Source of the DNA: Cobetia amphilecti
GTDB lineage: Bacteria; Pseudomonadota; Gammaproteobacteria; Pseudomonadales; Halomonadaceae
Assembly: GCF_030010415.1 (NCBI RefSeq)
Contig: NZ_JASCSA010000013.1
Reading direction: 5' to 3' (one strand)
DNA length: 64,000 bases
Shown: piece after piece, positions 1 through 8,155 of the stretch
How the letters are laid out: the number at the start of each line of letters is the position of its first letter
Position numbering within the stretch: the first letter of the stretch is position 1
Notes under the pieces: model-generated
Seen by the model: only the letters and a program-made list of their open reading frames with translations
The model's database searches: none
What the model was told of the DNA's origin: nothing
Made by a program: the position numbers and the translations under genes

Positions 1-2
1 TC

Positions 3-1655
3 CCCGAGCGTCGCCTGCACGTCCACGAGCTGGAGCTGCCCTCCTCCTACCGTCGCGTGGTGCGCAAGCTGGAGCGTGACGAGGACTATCTCGATGACCT
101 GCTGATCGAGACCGGCATGAACCACCCCGAGGTGGTGCTGTTCCTCGACGAGATGTATCGCGCCCTGCCCGATGACCGCATGAACGCGGAGCCCTGGTGG
201 CAGATCGACCCGCGCGTCATGTGGCTGCTGGAAACCCTGACCGACCTCGGCAACGAGAAGGCACTGGTGATCTGTCATACCGCCGATACCGCGCGTGAGC
301 TGTCCGAAGGCCTGCGCGTGCTGGGCGGCGTGCATGCGCCGGTCTTCCATGAGGGCATGAGCCTGGTCGAGCGCGACCGTGCCGCCGCGGCATTCGCCTC
401 CGAAGAGGAAGGCGTGCAGCTGCTGGTGTGCTCGGAAATCGGCTCGGAAGGTCGCAACTTCCAGTTCTGCCACCACCTGGTGATGTTCGACCTGCCGGTA
501 CACCCGGACCAGCTCGAACAGCGCATCGGGCGTCTGGACCGCATCGGTCAGCAGTTCCCGATCGAGATTCACGTGCCGGTCTTCGAAGGCTCGCCGGGTG
601 CCCAGCTGCTGCGCTGGTACCGTGACGGCATGGACGCCTTCAGCGCGCCGCACGGCATCGGCAGCGAGCTCTACGCCCAGTTCGGCGACGAGCTGGAAGA
701 AGCCCTGCTCGACAGCGAAGAGATCGACAGCATCATCGAGCAGACCCGCGAGCGCTTCGACGCCCTGCAGGAAGAGCGTCAGTCCGGCCGCAACCGCCTG
801 CTGGAACTCAATGCCTGCCGTCACGAGCGCGCCGAGGAAGTCATCGCCGCCATCGAGACGCTGGACAACGACAAGGCGCTGCCCGGCTATCTGGAGCGCG
901 CCTTCGACATCTTCGGCATCGAGAGCCGGGACCTCGGCGACGGCATCACCTATCTGGCACCGGGCCCGCACATGCTCGACGGTCTGCCGGGGCTGGTGAA
1001 GGGCGAGGAAGGCTTCAGCGTCACCAGTGACCGCGCCACCGCGCTGTCACGCGAAGACGTGCAGCATCTGTCGTGGGAGCACCCGCTGGTACGCGAGATG
1101 CTGGTCCGCATCCTGGACGGCTCGATGGGCAACACCGCGCTGGCGCTGCTCAAGCACCCGGCGATTCCCGGTGGCCGCCTGATGACGGAAGTGGTGTTCC
1201 GCACCCAGTCCACCGCGCCGCGCGGCCTGCGTCTGGGCCGCTTCCTGCCGCCGACCGCCATCCGTGTCCTGCTGGATGAAACCGGCAGCAACCTGTCCGA
1301 CAAGGTGTCCTTCGGCGGACTGGCCAAGAACCTCAAGCCGGTCAAGAAGGCGGTCGCGCGTGACCTGATCAAGCAGAGCCACGCCACGCTGCGCAAGCTG
1401 ATGAGCGATGCCGAGCAGGAAGCCGAGCGCGAACTGCCGACCATCGTCGAGCAGGCCCAGCAGCAGATGCGCGAGCAGCTCAGCGCCGAACTGGCACGCC
1501 TGGAAGCATTGGCCAGCCACAACCCGGCCGTGCGCGAGGAAGAGCTCGAAGCGCTGCGTCAGGAGCGTGCCGCGCTGGATGGCGCCATCGAGACCACCCG
1601 TCTGCGTCTGGACAGCGTGCGCGTCATCGTCACCGTGGATGCCCACGAGCGTTGA
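3..1655 (+). CDS. rapA: RNA polymerase-associated helicase RapA, 3' part (5' end outside window)
   Basis: This is the C-terminal 550 residues of a RapA (HepA) Swi2/Snf2 ATPase, which recycles RNA polymerase stalled after transcription. The frame is open from the left edge, so the start lies upstream; E. coli RapA has 968 residues and roughly the last 57 percent is present. The second RecA-like helicase lobe is visible: a CHTADTA block, then CSEIGSEGRNFQFC (motif V) and QRIGRLDRIGQ (motif VI). A long charged helical C-terminal region follows, as is typical of RapA. The gene ends just before a strong hairpin terminator and appears to be the end of its transcription unit. Identification is firm; only the N-terminal half is unseen. 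Confidence 0.93.
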   Translation, partial: PERRLHVHELELPSSYRRVVRKLERDEDYLDDLLIETGMNHPEVVLFLDEMYRALPDDRMNAEPWWQIDPRVMWLLETLTDLGNEKALVICHTADTARELSEGLRVLGGVHAPVFHEGMSLVERDRAAAAFASEEEGVQLLVCSEIGSEGRNFQFCHHLVMFDLPVHPDQLEQRIGRLDRIGQQFPIEIHVPVFEGSPGAQLLRWYRDGMDAFSAPHGIGSELYAQFGDELEEALLDSEEIDSIIEQTRERFDALQEERQSGRNRLLELNACRHERAEEVIAAIETLDNDKALPGYLERAFDIFGIESRDLGDGITYLAPGPHMLDGLPGLVKGEEGFSVTSDRATALSREDVQHLSWEHPLVREMLVRILDGSMGNTALALLKHPAIPGGRLMTEVVFRTQSTAPRGLRLGRFLPPTAIRVLLDETGSNLSDKVSFGGLAKNLKPVKKAVARDLIKQSHATLRKLMSDAEQEAERELPTIVEQAQQQMREQLSAELARLEALASHNPAVREEELEALRQERAALDGAIETTRLRLDSVRVIVTVDAHER

Positions 1656-1684
1656 GCTGACCGCAGGCGTCAGTGATGCACCTG

Positions 1685-1720
1685 AAACGCCCCACCTGCC
1701 ATCGGCAGGTGGGGCGTTTT
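1685..1720 (+). terminator. Intrinsic terminator after rapA
   Basis: A perfect 16-bp stem (1685-1700 with 1704-1719) has a 3-nt loop and ends in a T run. A-tracts on the left make it usable in both directions. It lies 29 bases after the rapA stop codon. Confidence 0.9.
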
Positions 1721-1830
1721 GCCGTGTGCGCCAGCGACAATGGCCCGCTGGACTTGCCAGATCGACCAGCGGCCGCGACGATGCCATCGCTTGCGTGCCA
1801 CGATTCGCGGCCCATCACTTCCGCTTCACC

Positions 1831-1856
1831 CCTATCGTTTCATCCTATCGTTTCAT
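1831..1856 (+). repeat. Perfect 13-bp tandem repeat in rluA leader
   Basis: CCTATCGTTTCAT occurs twice back to back, ending 17 bases before the rluA start codon. It may be a slippage duplication. No regulatory meaning can be assigned from the sequence. Confidence 0.7.
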
Positions 1857-1873
1857 TACTACAGAGCACCCTC

Positions 1874-2635
1874 ATGGCGAGATCATATCCAGAGAGCGAC
1901 GAGGCAGCGTCAGGGCAGAGCTGGCAGGGAGAGCGCCTGGCCGAGGAAGGCGAGCGTGTCGCGAAGGTGGGGCTGTCGCTGCTGGCGGCGGGCGATGACT
2001 GGTGGGCCATCGACAAGCCGGCCGAGCTGCCCTCGGTGCCGGGGCGTGATCCGTCGCGCTTCGACAGTGTCCATTCGCGCCTGTGTCAGCTGAGCGACGA
2101 TAGCCGCGCCGTGCACCGCCTGGATGTGGCGACCTCCGGGGTGCTGCTGGTGGCGCGCAACGTGGAGGGCCAGCGGCGGCTGTCGCGGCTCTTCCAGTCG
2201 CGCACCATCGAGAAATGCTACCTGGCCGTGGTAGCAGGGCATCTCACGCCCGCCGAGGGCAGCATCGCCCTGCCGCTGCGCTGTGACTGGCCACGCCGCC
2301 CGCGTCAGATCGTCGACTTCACGCATGGCAAGTCGGCACTGACGCATTATCGGGTCGAGCAGTATCTGACGCTCGAGGGCCAGCGCCCGGATGGTACGTC
2401 TCAGACTCTCGCCGCCAGCCGTGTATCGCTGACGCCGCATACCGGGCGCTCACACCAGCTACGCCTGCATATGCTGGCGCTCGGCCATCCGATCATCGGC
2501 GATGGCTTCTATGCGCGCGGAGCGGCACTCAATGCCAGCCCGCGCCTGTTGCTGCATGCGGCGCGCCTGGTGATTCCGCCAGCCAGCGACAGCGATGCGC
2601 CGCCACTGGTGCTGGAAGCGCCGCTGCCCTTCTAG
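1874..2635 (+). CDS. rluA: Pseudouridine synthase RluA (23S rRNA/tRNA)
   Basis: This is a 253-residue RluA-family pseudouridine synthase; E. coli RluA modifies 23S rRNA U746 and tRNA U32. The catalytic motif HRLD is at residues 81-84, with the nucleophilic Asp at 84. The blocks LPLRCDWPRRP, PHTGRSHQLRLHMLALGHPI and SPRLLLHA match E. coli RluA rather than the larger RluC/RluD, and no S4 domain is present. The ATG at 1874 was chosen because similarity to RluA begins soon after it; the frame is open further upstream to 1673 but that part crosses the rapA terminator. The N-terminal ~35 residues are a family-atypical charged extension. The gene stands alone, with a convergent gene starting 20 bases downstream. 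Confidence 0.88.
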   Translation: MARSYPESDEAASGQSWQGERLAEEGERVAKVGLSLLAAGDDWWAIDKPAELPSVPGRDPSRFDSVHSRLCQLSDDSRAVHRLDVATSGVLLVARNVEGQRRLSRLFQSRTIEKCYLAVVAGHLTPAEGSIALPLRCDWPRRPRQIVDFTHGKSALTHYRVEQYLTLEGQRPDGTSQTLAASRVSLTPHTGRSHQLRLHMLALGHPIIGDGFYARGAALNASPRLLLHAARLVIPPASDSDAPPLVLEAPLPF

Positions 2636-2655
2636 CGGCGCCTTGCTGCCAAGGC

Positions 2656-3591
2656 TCACTTGCGTGACAGGATATCGGCGAAGGCCACGTCGAGGGTCGG
2701 GTAGTCGAAGGTGAAGCCGGCAGCCAGCAGACGCGCCGGCACCATGCGGGCGCCTTCCAGCAGCAGGGTGCTCATCTCCCCCAGCCCCAGTTCAAGCGCC
2801 TTGGCCGGCAGCGGCAGGATCGCCGGACGCCCCAGACCGCGGGCCAGAGCGTGGGTGAAGCCCATGTTGGTGACCGGATGTGGCGCGCTGGCATTGAAGG
2901 CACCGCTGAGACTGTCATCCGCCAGCAGACGCTCGATGATGCGAATCATGTCGTGGCGGTGGATCCACGGCATGTAATGGCGCCCATCACCCAGCCGCCC
3001 CCCGAGCCCGAGCTTGAAGGGCGTCAGCAGCTTGGCCAGCGTACCGCCATCGGCCTCCATAACTAAGCCAGTGCGGATGATGGCCAGTCGCACGCCGTAT
3101 TCGGTGACGGGCATGGCAGCCGCTTCCCAGTCGCGACACAGGCGATGATTGAAATCGTCGTGGGGCGTCGCCTGCTCGTCGATCTCGACATCGTCCGGCT
3201 CGCCCGCCTTGGGCTGTGCGCCGTAATAGCCCATCGCCGAACCGGACACCATCACCTGCGGCGGATGGCCTTCGGCGGCCAGCTGCTGGCACAGCATCAC
3301 CAGATGCTCGGTGGTCTCCAGCCGCGAACGGCGCAGCTCACGCTTGTGATCCTCGCTCCAGCGCCGCCCGGCTATCGACTCCCCCGCCAGATTGACGATG
3401 CCCTCAGGCTGCCAATCCTTGAAGGCCAGTGACGAATCCGCCGCGACCACCGTCAGCCCCAGGTCGGCAAACTGGCGCTCAGCACGCTCCGGGCGGCGCG
3501 ATACGACCGCCAGCGAGTGGCCCGCCGCGGCCAGTGACTGACACAGCGCCTGGCCGACGAACCCCGTTGCACCTGTTATCAATATTCGCAT
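2656..3591 (-). CDS. TIGR01777-family NAD(P)-dependent epimerase (YfcH-like)
   Basis: This 311-residue protein belongs to the extended SDR family TIGR01777 (E. coli YfcH, human SDR39U1). The N-terminal GATGFVG loop at residues 7-13 binds the dinucleotide. The family's GES-GRRW segment (NLAGESIAGRRW) and the SGSAMGYYG block with the catalytic Tyr region are present, and the C-terminus has the usual DUF1731-type tail. The substrate of the family is not established. It is transcribed divergently from the FAD oxidoreductase at 3755 across an AT-rich promoter region. Members of this family often lie beside photolyase and LitR-type regulator genes, which fits the neighbours here. Family assignment is secure; the physiological role is not. 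Confidence 0.88.
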   Translation of the reverse strand: MRILITGATGFVGQALCQSLAAAGHSLAVVSRRPERAERQFADLGLTVVAADSSLAFKDWQPEGIVNLAGESIAGRRWSEDHKRELRRSRLETTEHLVMLCQQLAAEGHPPQVMVSGSAMGYYGAQPKAGEPDDVEIDEQATPHDDFNHRLCRDWEAAAMPVTEYGVRLAIIRTGLVMEADGGTLAKLLTPFKLGLGGRLGDGRHYMPWIHRHDMIRIIERLLADDSLSGAFNASAPHPVTNMGFTHALARGLGRPAILPLPAKALELGLGEMSTLLLEGARMVPARLLAAGFTFDYPTLDVAFADILSRK

Positions 3592-3643
3592 GTTGCCCTC
3601 CTCGGCGATGAAGCATCGAGTGTGCCGACTTCCGCCATAAATC

Positions 3644-3682
3644 TATACTTATATTGTACAATTATGCGCAAGAAGTTAACTT
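3644..3682. promoter_or_regulatory. AT-rich divergent promoter with paired TNTACA-like elements
   Basis: This is an AT-rich dip between two divergent genes. TATACT (3644-3649) and TGTACA (3655-3660) are spaced 11 bp start to start, and ATTGTACAAT (3653-3662) is a perfect 10-bp palindrome. For the plus-strand gene, TTGTAC (3654-3659) and TAACTT (3677-3682) are 17 bp apart and can serve as -35 and -10. On the minus strand TTGCGC and TATAGA are 18 bp apart, with the palindrome in the spacer. The spacing matches the 11-bp direct repeats (nnTnTACAnnn) known for CarH operators. Operator function is inferred. Confidence 0.45.
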
Positions 3683-3754
3683 TAGCGTATCTGCTGTCGG
3701 GTCATATGACGACCCGTCCCCCCTGAACACCGCCCGCGCAGGAGTCGCCTCCAG

Positions 3755-4939
3755 ATGCCAGTATCGTCCATCGCCATCATCGGTGCCGGTATCGCCGGAT
3801 TGTCCGCCGCCACCCGACTGGCCGCACAGGGCCATGCGGTGACGATTTTCGAGAAGGCACGCGGCCCCGGCGGACGCCTGGCCAGTCGCCGAACGAGCGA
3901 AGGCCCCATCGACATCGGCGCGCAATACTTCACGGCGCGTGATCCACGCTTCCAGTCCGCGCTCGAGCAGTGGCGGGCCGCAGGCGTCGTCGCAACTTGG
4001 GGTGAGAGACTGTTGAGCCTCGGCAAGTCGGCGTCTGACGAGAGCCAATGGCAGCGGCTGCGCGATGATTCCACCCGCTACGTGGCCAGTCCGCGCATGA
4101 GCGCCCTGAGCCGCCACCTCAGTGAACAGCTGCCGGCCCACGCCAGTCTGCACAGCGAAACGCGTATCACGCGCCTGATCGCGGACGAAGGCACAGCATC
4201 AGGCAAGCGCTGGCGGCTCGAGGACAGCGACGGTGATCAGCACGGCCCCTTCGATCACGTGGTGATCAGCGCACCGGCGCCGCAGGCACGCGCCCTGCTG
4301 AGCACGGCCGGCACCGACGCCCAGGGGGCGGCGCTCGCCGAGGAGTCGCTGGCCCCGGCCCTGAGTGAGGCGCTGGCGCAGGTGGAGATGGCGCCGACCT
4401 GGACACTGATGGCCACTCTGGAGACGCCGCTACCCGCGCTGGGGGGCGACGCTGACTGGCAAGGGTTGCTGGTCAGTCGCGGTGATGATGGTCCGCTGCG
4501 CTGCGTGATGCGCCAGCATTCGCGTCCCGGCCGCCAGACACCGTCACATGCCAAGGAGACCCTGAGCAAAGAGACCCTGAGCCTGCTGGCCACCGCCGGC
4601 TGGAGCCGAGCGAATCTCGAGAAGTCGCCACAGGAAGTCGCGACCTTGCTGTGGCAGGCCTTCGAGGCACTGCCGGAGCTCCGCGAACTGGCGCCGGGCT
4701 GGAGCCAGGGCAAGGTCACCCTTGCGGCGCATCGCTGGCGCTACGCTCACCCGACCCAGACACTGCTGCAGACCTCAGCGGCAGCCGGCCACAATGGCTA
4801 TGACCAGAAGGGCTATGGCCAAGGGTCATCCGGGCTATGGCTGGCCGGAGACGCCCTGCGTGGCCCGCGCGTCGAGGACGCCTGGCTGTCAGGACACGAG
4901 GTAGCCGAACAGCTGCTCAACACCCTCGCCGACAGCTGA
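3755..4939 (+). CDS. FAD-dependent oxidoreductase, renalase-like
   Basis: This 394-residue flavoprotein has an N-terminal Rossmann fold. GAGIAG lies at residues 10-15, FEK marks the acidic end of strand 2, and the GPGGRLASRR stretch is typical of the renalase/NAD(P)/FAD-dependent amine oxidase group. The C-terminal FAD-binding segment (GLWLAGDAL) is also present. Substrate and product are unknown. It is divergent from the TIGR01777 gene and is followed by cbiX 39 bases downstream, so the two may be cotranscribed. The start ATG is the first in frame and lies just before the Rossmann strand, leaving no room for a signal peptide, so it is cytosolic. Homologues commonly sit near photolyase genes, supporting a link with the light-response cluster. 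Confidence 0.83.
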   Translation: MPVSSIAIIGAGIAGLSAATRLAAQGHAVTIFEKARGPGGRLASRRTSEGPIDIGAQYFTARDPRFQSALEQWRAAGVVATWGERLLSLGKSASDESQWQRLRDDSTRYVASPRMSALSRHLSEQLPAHASLHSETRITRLIADEGTASGKRWRLEDSDGDQHGPFDHVVISAPAPQARALLSTAGTDAQGAALAEESLAPALSEALAQVEMAPTWTLMATLETPLPALGGDADWQGLLVSRGDDGPLRCVMRQHSRPGRQTPSHAKETLSKETLSLLATAGWSRANLEKSPQEVATLLWQAFEALPELRELAPGWSQGKVTLAAHRWRYAHPTQTLLQTSAAAGHNGYDQKGYGQGSSGLWLAGDALRGPRVEDAWLSGHEVAEQLLNTLADS

Positions 4940-4978
4940 TACGCTGCCGCGACCCCTCATCGCCCACAGGATAGCTGC

Positions 4979-5365
4979 ATGACTACGTCCACTGATCACG
5001 ACAACGCCTTGATTCTATTGGCCCATGGGTCACGTGACCCGCGCTGGCGCGAGCCCTTCGAGGCATTGGAAGCCACACTGGCTTCCCGCCTCAAGCGCCC
5101 GACGCGCCTGGCCTATATGGAGCTGTGCGATCCGCTGCTGACCGACACCATCGATGCCCTGGCGGCAGACGGTGCCGCGCGTATCGACATCCTGCCGCTG
5201 TTCTTCGCGGCCGGCCGTCATCTGCGCGAGGACGTGCCCGCCATGCTGGAAGACTCGCAGCGCCAGCACCCCGACTGCCCCATCAGTCTGCTTGACCCGG
5301 TGGGTGCACATCCGGCCTTTGTCGAGGCCTTGATCCAGATTGTGGAGCAACAGGACAACGCCTAG
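4979..5365 (+). CDS. cbiX: Short CbiX/SirB-type sirohydrochlorin chelatase
   Basis: This 128-residue protein is a single-domain CbiX (CbiXS). Such proteins insert Co2+ or Fe2+ into sirohydrochlorin for cobalamin or siroheme; full-length chelatases are about twice this size and arose from a fusion of two such domains. The HGSRDPRW block (first metal-binding His at residue 16) and the FFAAGRHLREDVP block with the second His are both present. It follows the FAD oxidoreductase and precedes the merR-photolyase unit. Its presence next to a LitR-like regulator invites a link to cobalamin, but the regulator here appears to have lost its cobalamin ligands. Whether the metal is iron or cobalt cannot be read from the sequence. 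Confidence 0.85.
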   Translation: MTTSTDHDNALILLAHGSRDPRWREPFEALEATLASRLKRPTRLAYMELCDPLLTDTIDALAADGAARIDILPLFFAAGRHLREDVPAMLEDSQRQHPDCPISLLDPVGAHPAFVEALIQIVEQQDNA

Positions 5366-5495
5366 ACGGCCGATTTCATGACGGGACCTTCGGCGTCAAA
5401 GGCGCTGTGATGCACCTTCAAAACATGCGCACCGGGGATGCGACGCAGCTTGCCTCTTGTCAGGCTCTGGCGGCTGCGCCATCCTGATGCCCACA

Positions 5496-5512
5496 TGTAC
5501 AGCTAGTGCACA
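5496..5512 (+). promoter_or_regulatory. Candidate operator upstream of merR (TGTACA-N5-TGCACA)
   Basis: TGTACA (5496-5501) and TGCACA (5507-5512) are spaced 11 bp start to start, the same layout as in the divergent promoter near 3650. The site lies about 120 bases before the merR start codon. The surrounding 266-base gap (5366-5631) has no other gene, and no clear -10 element was found. A role as an autoregulatory operator is inferred. Confidence 0.35.
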
Positions 5513-5631
5513 AGATGCATTGCCGGTATCCCACAGCGCCCCAAGTGACGACACTTCAACTTTACCCTGTGTGTCGTCCTCACCTGTGCTTCACCCGGGA
5601 TGCCTCGTCACCGCCAGAGGTAACACCATTC

Positions 5632-6543
5632 ATGACTGACAAGGCCACGGAAACTGCCAGCTCGCCGCTGTTTCCGATCCGCGAAGTCTCTCGCCTGACC
5701 GGCGTCAATTCGGTCACGCTGAGAGCCTGGGAACGCCGCTACGGACTGATCGAGCCCCGCCGGACGCCCAAGGGGCATCGCCTGTATGCCCGCGAGGACA
5801 TCGAGCGGATCGAACACATCCTGCAGTGGCTCAACCGCGGAGTACCTGTCAGCCAGGTACGCGAGCTGCTCGACCAGCCGCAGCCGGAAAGCACGCCGAT
5901 GCCGGACGAAGGCAGCTGGAGTGGCCAGCAGCAGCTGGCACTGGCCGCCATCGACGCCCAGGACGAGGCGCGCCTGGCCGAGCTGTACAACCAGAGTCTG
6001 GCGCTGTACCCGGTCAGCAGCGTGGTCGAGCGCCTGTGGCGTCCGCTGCTCGAGCAGCTCGAGGAGCGCGGTACCGCCACCTTCGGCACCCGCCTGGCCC
6101 AGTGCTTCTTCGAGAGCTTCCTGCGTTCGCGCATCGGTGCCCGACTGGTGTTTGCCAATCAGGAGCGTCACGCCCCGCACATCACGCTGACGCGCCTGCC
6201 GGAAGAACCGGGCCTGAGCTGGCTGCTGCTGTTCGCGCTGGTCGCCAGCGACGCCGGCTATCACGTCAGCCTGCTGGATGGCCCACTGCCGTTGGCGGAG
6301 CTGCCGCTGGCCGCAGAGCGCCTGCAGGCACAGGCCGTGGTGCTGGTCGGCACCCAGGCCGAGCGCTCGGATGTCATGCGCCGTCAGTTGCCGCGGGTCG
6401 CAGAACAATTGAGCGTGCCGCTGGCCATCGCTGGCCCGGCCGCCCAGATTCGCCAGCAGGAGCTGGTAGACGGGCCCATTGAAGGCCTGGGGGCCGACCC
6501 GATTCAGGCGGTCGCTCGCCTGAGGTCCTTGATGGCACGTTGA
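5632..6543 (+). CDS. MerR-family regulator, BluR/LitR type with degenerate B12-binding domain
   Basis: This 303-residue regulator has a MerR winged-helix DNA-binding domain at residues about 14-82 (SVTLRAWERRYGLIEPRRT) and a C-terminal cobalamin-binding-like fold, as in CarH/LitR and E. coli BluR/MlrA. In CarH, cobalamin contacts come from Trp-His, Glu-His and a further His. By eye the matching segments here read LEERGTATFGTRLAQ and LPEEPGLSW, so none of these His residues is kept. That resembles BluR and the class II LitR proteins, which are controlled by a BLUF or short LOV photoreceptor partner instead of B12. The ATG at 5632 was chosen because AGAGG lies 11 bases upstream; the frame extends to 5506 without similarity. 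It is followed by phrB after 49 bases, probably in one operon. No LOV or BLUF gene lies in the window. Confidence 0.82.
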   Translation: MTDKATETASSPLFPIREVSRLTGVNSVTLRAWERRYGLIEPRRTPKGHRLYAREDIERIEHILQWLNRGVPVSQVRELLDQPQPESTPMPDEGSWSGQQQLALAAIDAQDEARLAELYNQSLALYPVSSVVERLWRPLLEQLEERGTATFGTRLAQCFFESFLRSRIGARLVFANQERHAPHITLTRLPEEPGLSWLLLFALVASDAGYHVSLLDGPLPLAELPLAAERLQAQAVVLVGTQAERSDVMRRQLPRVAEQLSVPLAIAGPAAQIRQQELVDGPIEGLGADPIQAVARLRSLMAR

Positions 6544-6592
6544 TCGCAGGCTCCTGCTCGGCATTGGTTTTACCGATCGCCAAGGAGCCCCG

Positions 6593-8089
6593 ATGTCATC
6601 TGACTCACCATCCGCCTCTTCCCCCGCCTCCGCGCCAGCGGGGGCTACCCTGCAGCTGGTCTGGCTGCGCAGTGACCTGCGCGTACACGACAACACTGCT
6701 CTCTCGCAGGCAGCCGCACGCGGCCCGGTCGTGGCCGTCGTCGCCCCCTGCCTGGCGCAGTGGGTCGAGCACGGTCACGGTGCCAACAAGCTCGACTTCC
6801 TGCGCCGCGGCCTGCATGTCCTGCAACAGGCACTCGCCGGCTATCACATCCCGCTCAAGGTGCTCGACTGCGACACCTTCGCTGAGGTGCCCGAGGCGCT
6901 GGCCGCGCTGTGCGATCAGCTGGGTGCCCAGGCTCTGCACTTCAATGACGAATATGCCGTCAATGAGCGTGAGCGCGACCGGCGCGTGCGTGAGCGCCTT
7001 ACCGAGAGCGACGTCCGCCTGCATCGCTACACCGACATGCTGGCCTTCACGCCCGGCGAGCTGCTGACCGGCAAGGGCGATTACTACGGCGTCTTCACGC
7101 CCTTCTCCAAGCGCTGGCACAAGGAAGTCGATTCCCGTCGTCTGGCGCTGAATGAGGCACCTCAAGTGCAAGCCACGCCCCGCGACGCCCAGGGGCGCGA
7201 GATCCACGGCGATGCCATCCCGCCACTGCCCGAGACGCTCAAGGGCGAGCCAGCGACAGCGCTGGACGCCGAGCTATGGCCGGCCGGCGAAGAGGCCGCG
7301 CAGGAGCGGCTGGAACGCTTTCTGACCTTCCGCGCGCGCCGCTACCACGAGCAGCGCGATATTCCCGCCACCCGTGGCACCAGCGAGCTCTCACCCTACC
7401 TGGCGCTGGGCATGATCTCGGCCCGCCAATGCTACGCCGCCGTGCTGGCAGAGAACGGCAGCCTCGCCGATGGCGATGTCGGCCTGACCAGCTGGGTCAA
7501 CGAGCTGATCTGGCGTGAGTTCTACCAGCACATCCTGGTCGGCTTCCCGCGCGTCAATCGCCACCGCCCCTTCCAGCGCCATACCGAAGCCCTGCAGTGG
7601 CGCGACGATGACGCAGGCTTCGTCGCCTGGTGCGAGGGCCGCACCGGCTACCCCATCGTCGATGCCGCCATGCGTCAGCTGGTGCAGACCGGCTGGATGC
7701 ACAATCGCCTGCGCATGGTGACGGCGATGTTCCTCACCAAGCATCTGCTGATCGACTGGCGGCGTGGCGAGGCCTTCTTCATGACCCATCTCGTCGATGG
7801 TGAGCTGGGCGCCAACAATGGTGGCTGGCAATGGGCGGCTTCCACCGGCACCGATGCCGCGCCCTATTTCCGAATCTTCAATCCGACCACCCAGGGCCAG
7901 CGCTTCGACAAGGACGGCGAGTTCATCGCGAGCATGGTGCCGGAGCTGGCCGAGCTGCCGGCCAAGCGGCGCCACCAGCCCAGTGCGGATGACTGCCAAC
8001 AGACGGGCTATCCACGACCGATCGTCGACCACAAGGCCGCCCGCCAGCGGGCGCTGGATACCTTCAAGGCGCTGTCAAAAAGCGAATGA
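6593..8089 (+). CDS. phrB: Class I deoxyribodipyrimidine photolyase
   Basis: This 498-residue enzyme repairs cyclobutane pyrimidine dimers using light energy, with FADH- as catalytic cofactor and a folate antenna expected. The N-terminal antenna domain starts with LVWLRSDLRVHDNTAL. The C-terminal FAD domain has TRGTSELSPYL, the GRTGYPIVDAAMRQL block, TGWMHNRLRM and the GGWQWAASTGTDAAPYFRIF segment, all diagnostic of class I CPD photolyases. AAGGAG lies six bases before the ATG. It is the second gene of a merR-phrB unit and is followed by a 13-bp hairpin. Control by the preceding MerR protein, possibly in response to light, is inferred from known LitR regulons. Confidence 0.94.
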   Translation: MSSDSPSASSPASAPAGATLQLVWLRSDLRVHDNTALSQAAARGPVVAVVAPCLAQWVEHGHGANKLDFLRRGLHVLQQALAGYHIPLKVLDCDTFAEVPEALAALCDQLGAQALHFNDEYAVNERERDRRVRERLTESDVRLHRYTDMLAFTPGELLTGKGDYYGVFTPFSKRWHKEVDSRRLALNEAPQVQATPRDAQGREIHGDAIPPLPETLKGEPATALDAELWPAGEEAAQERLERFLTFRARRYHEQRDIPATRGTSELSPYLALGMISARQCYAAVLAENGSLADGDVGLTSWVNELIWREFYQHILVGFPRVNRHRPFQRHTEALQWRDDDAGFVAWCEGRTGYPIVDAAMRQLVQTGWMHNRLRMVTAMFLTKHLLIDWRRGEAFFMTHLVDGELGANNGGWQWAASTGTDAAPYFRIFNPTTQGQRFDKDGEFIASMVPELAELPAKRRHQPSADDCQQTGYPRPIVDHKAARQRALDTFKALSKSE

Positions 8090-8096
8090 CCCCTCA

Positions 8097-8125
8097 AGCG
8101 GCCTGCTGATCTTCAGCAGGCCGCT
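8097..8125 (+). terminator. Terminator-like hairpin after phrB
   Basis: A perfect 13-bp stem (8097-8109 with 8113-8125) encloses a 3-nt loop. Only CTTGT follows, so the U-tract is weak. It may end the merR-phrB transcript partially or protect its 3' end. Confidence 0.6.
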
Positions 8126-8155
8126 CTTGTATCCCTCCCCTTCAGGAGCATTGCC

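Noticed and set aside
3637..3678. LitR-type site of form TRTACA-N12-TGTAYA, as I recall it for Pseudomonas PplR
   Set aside because: Checking 12-base spacing on both sides of TGTACA at 3655 gave no second half. Only the 11-bp-period arrangement fits.
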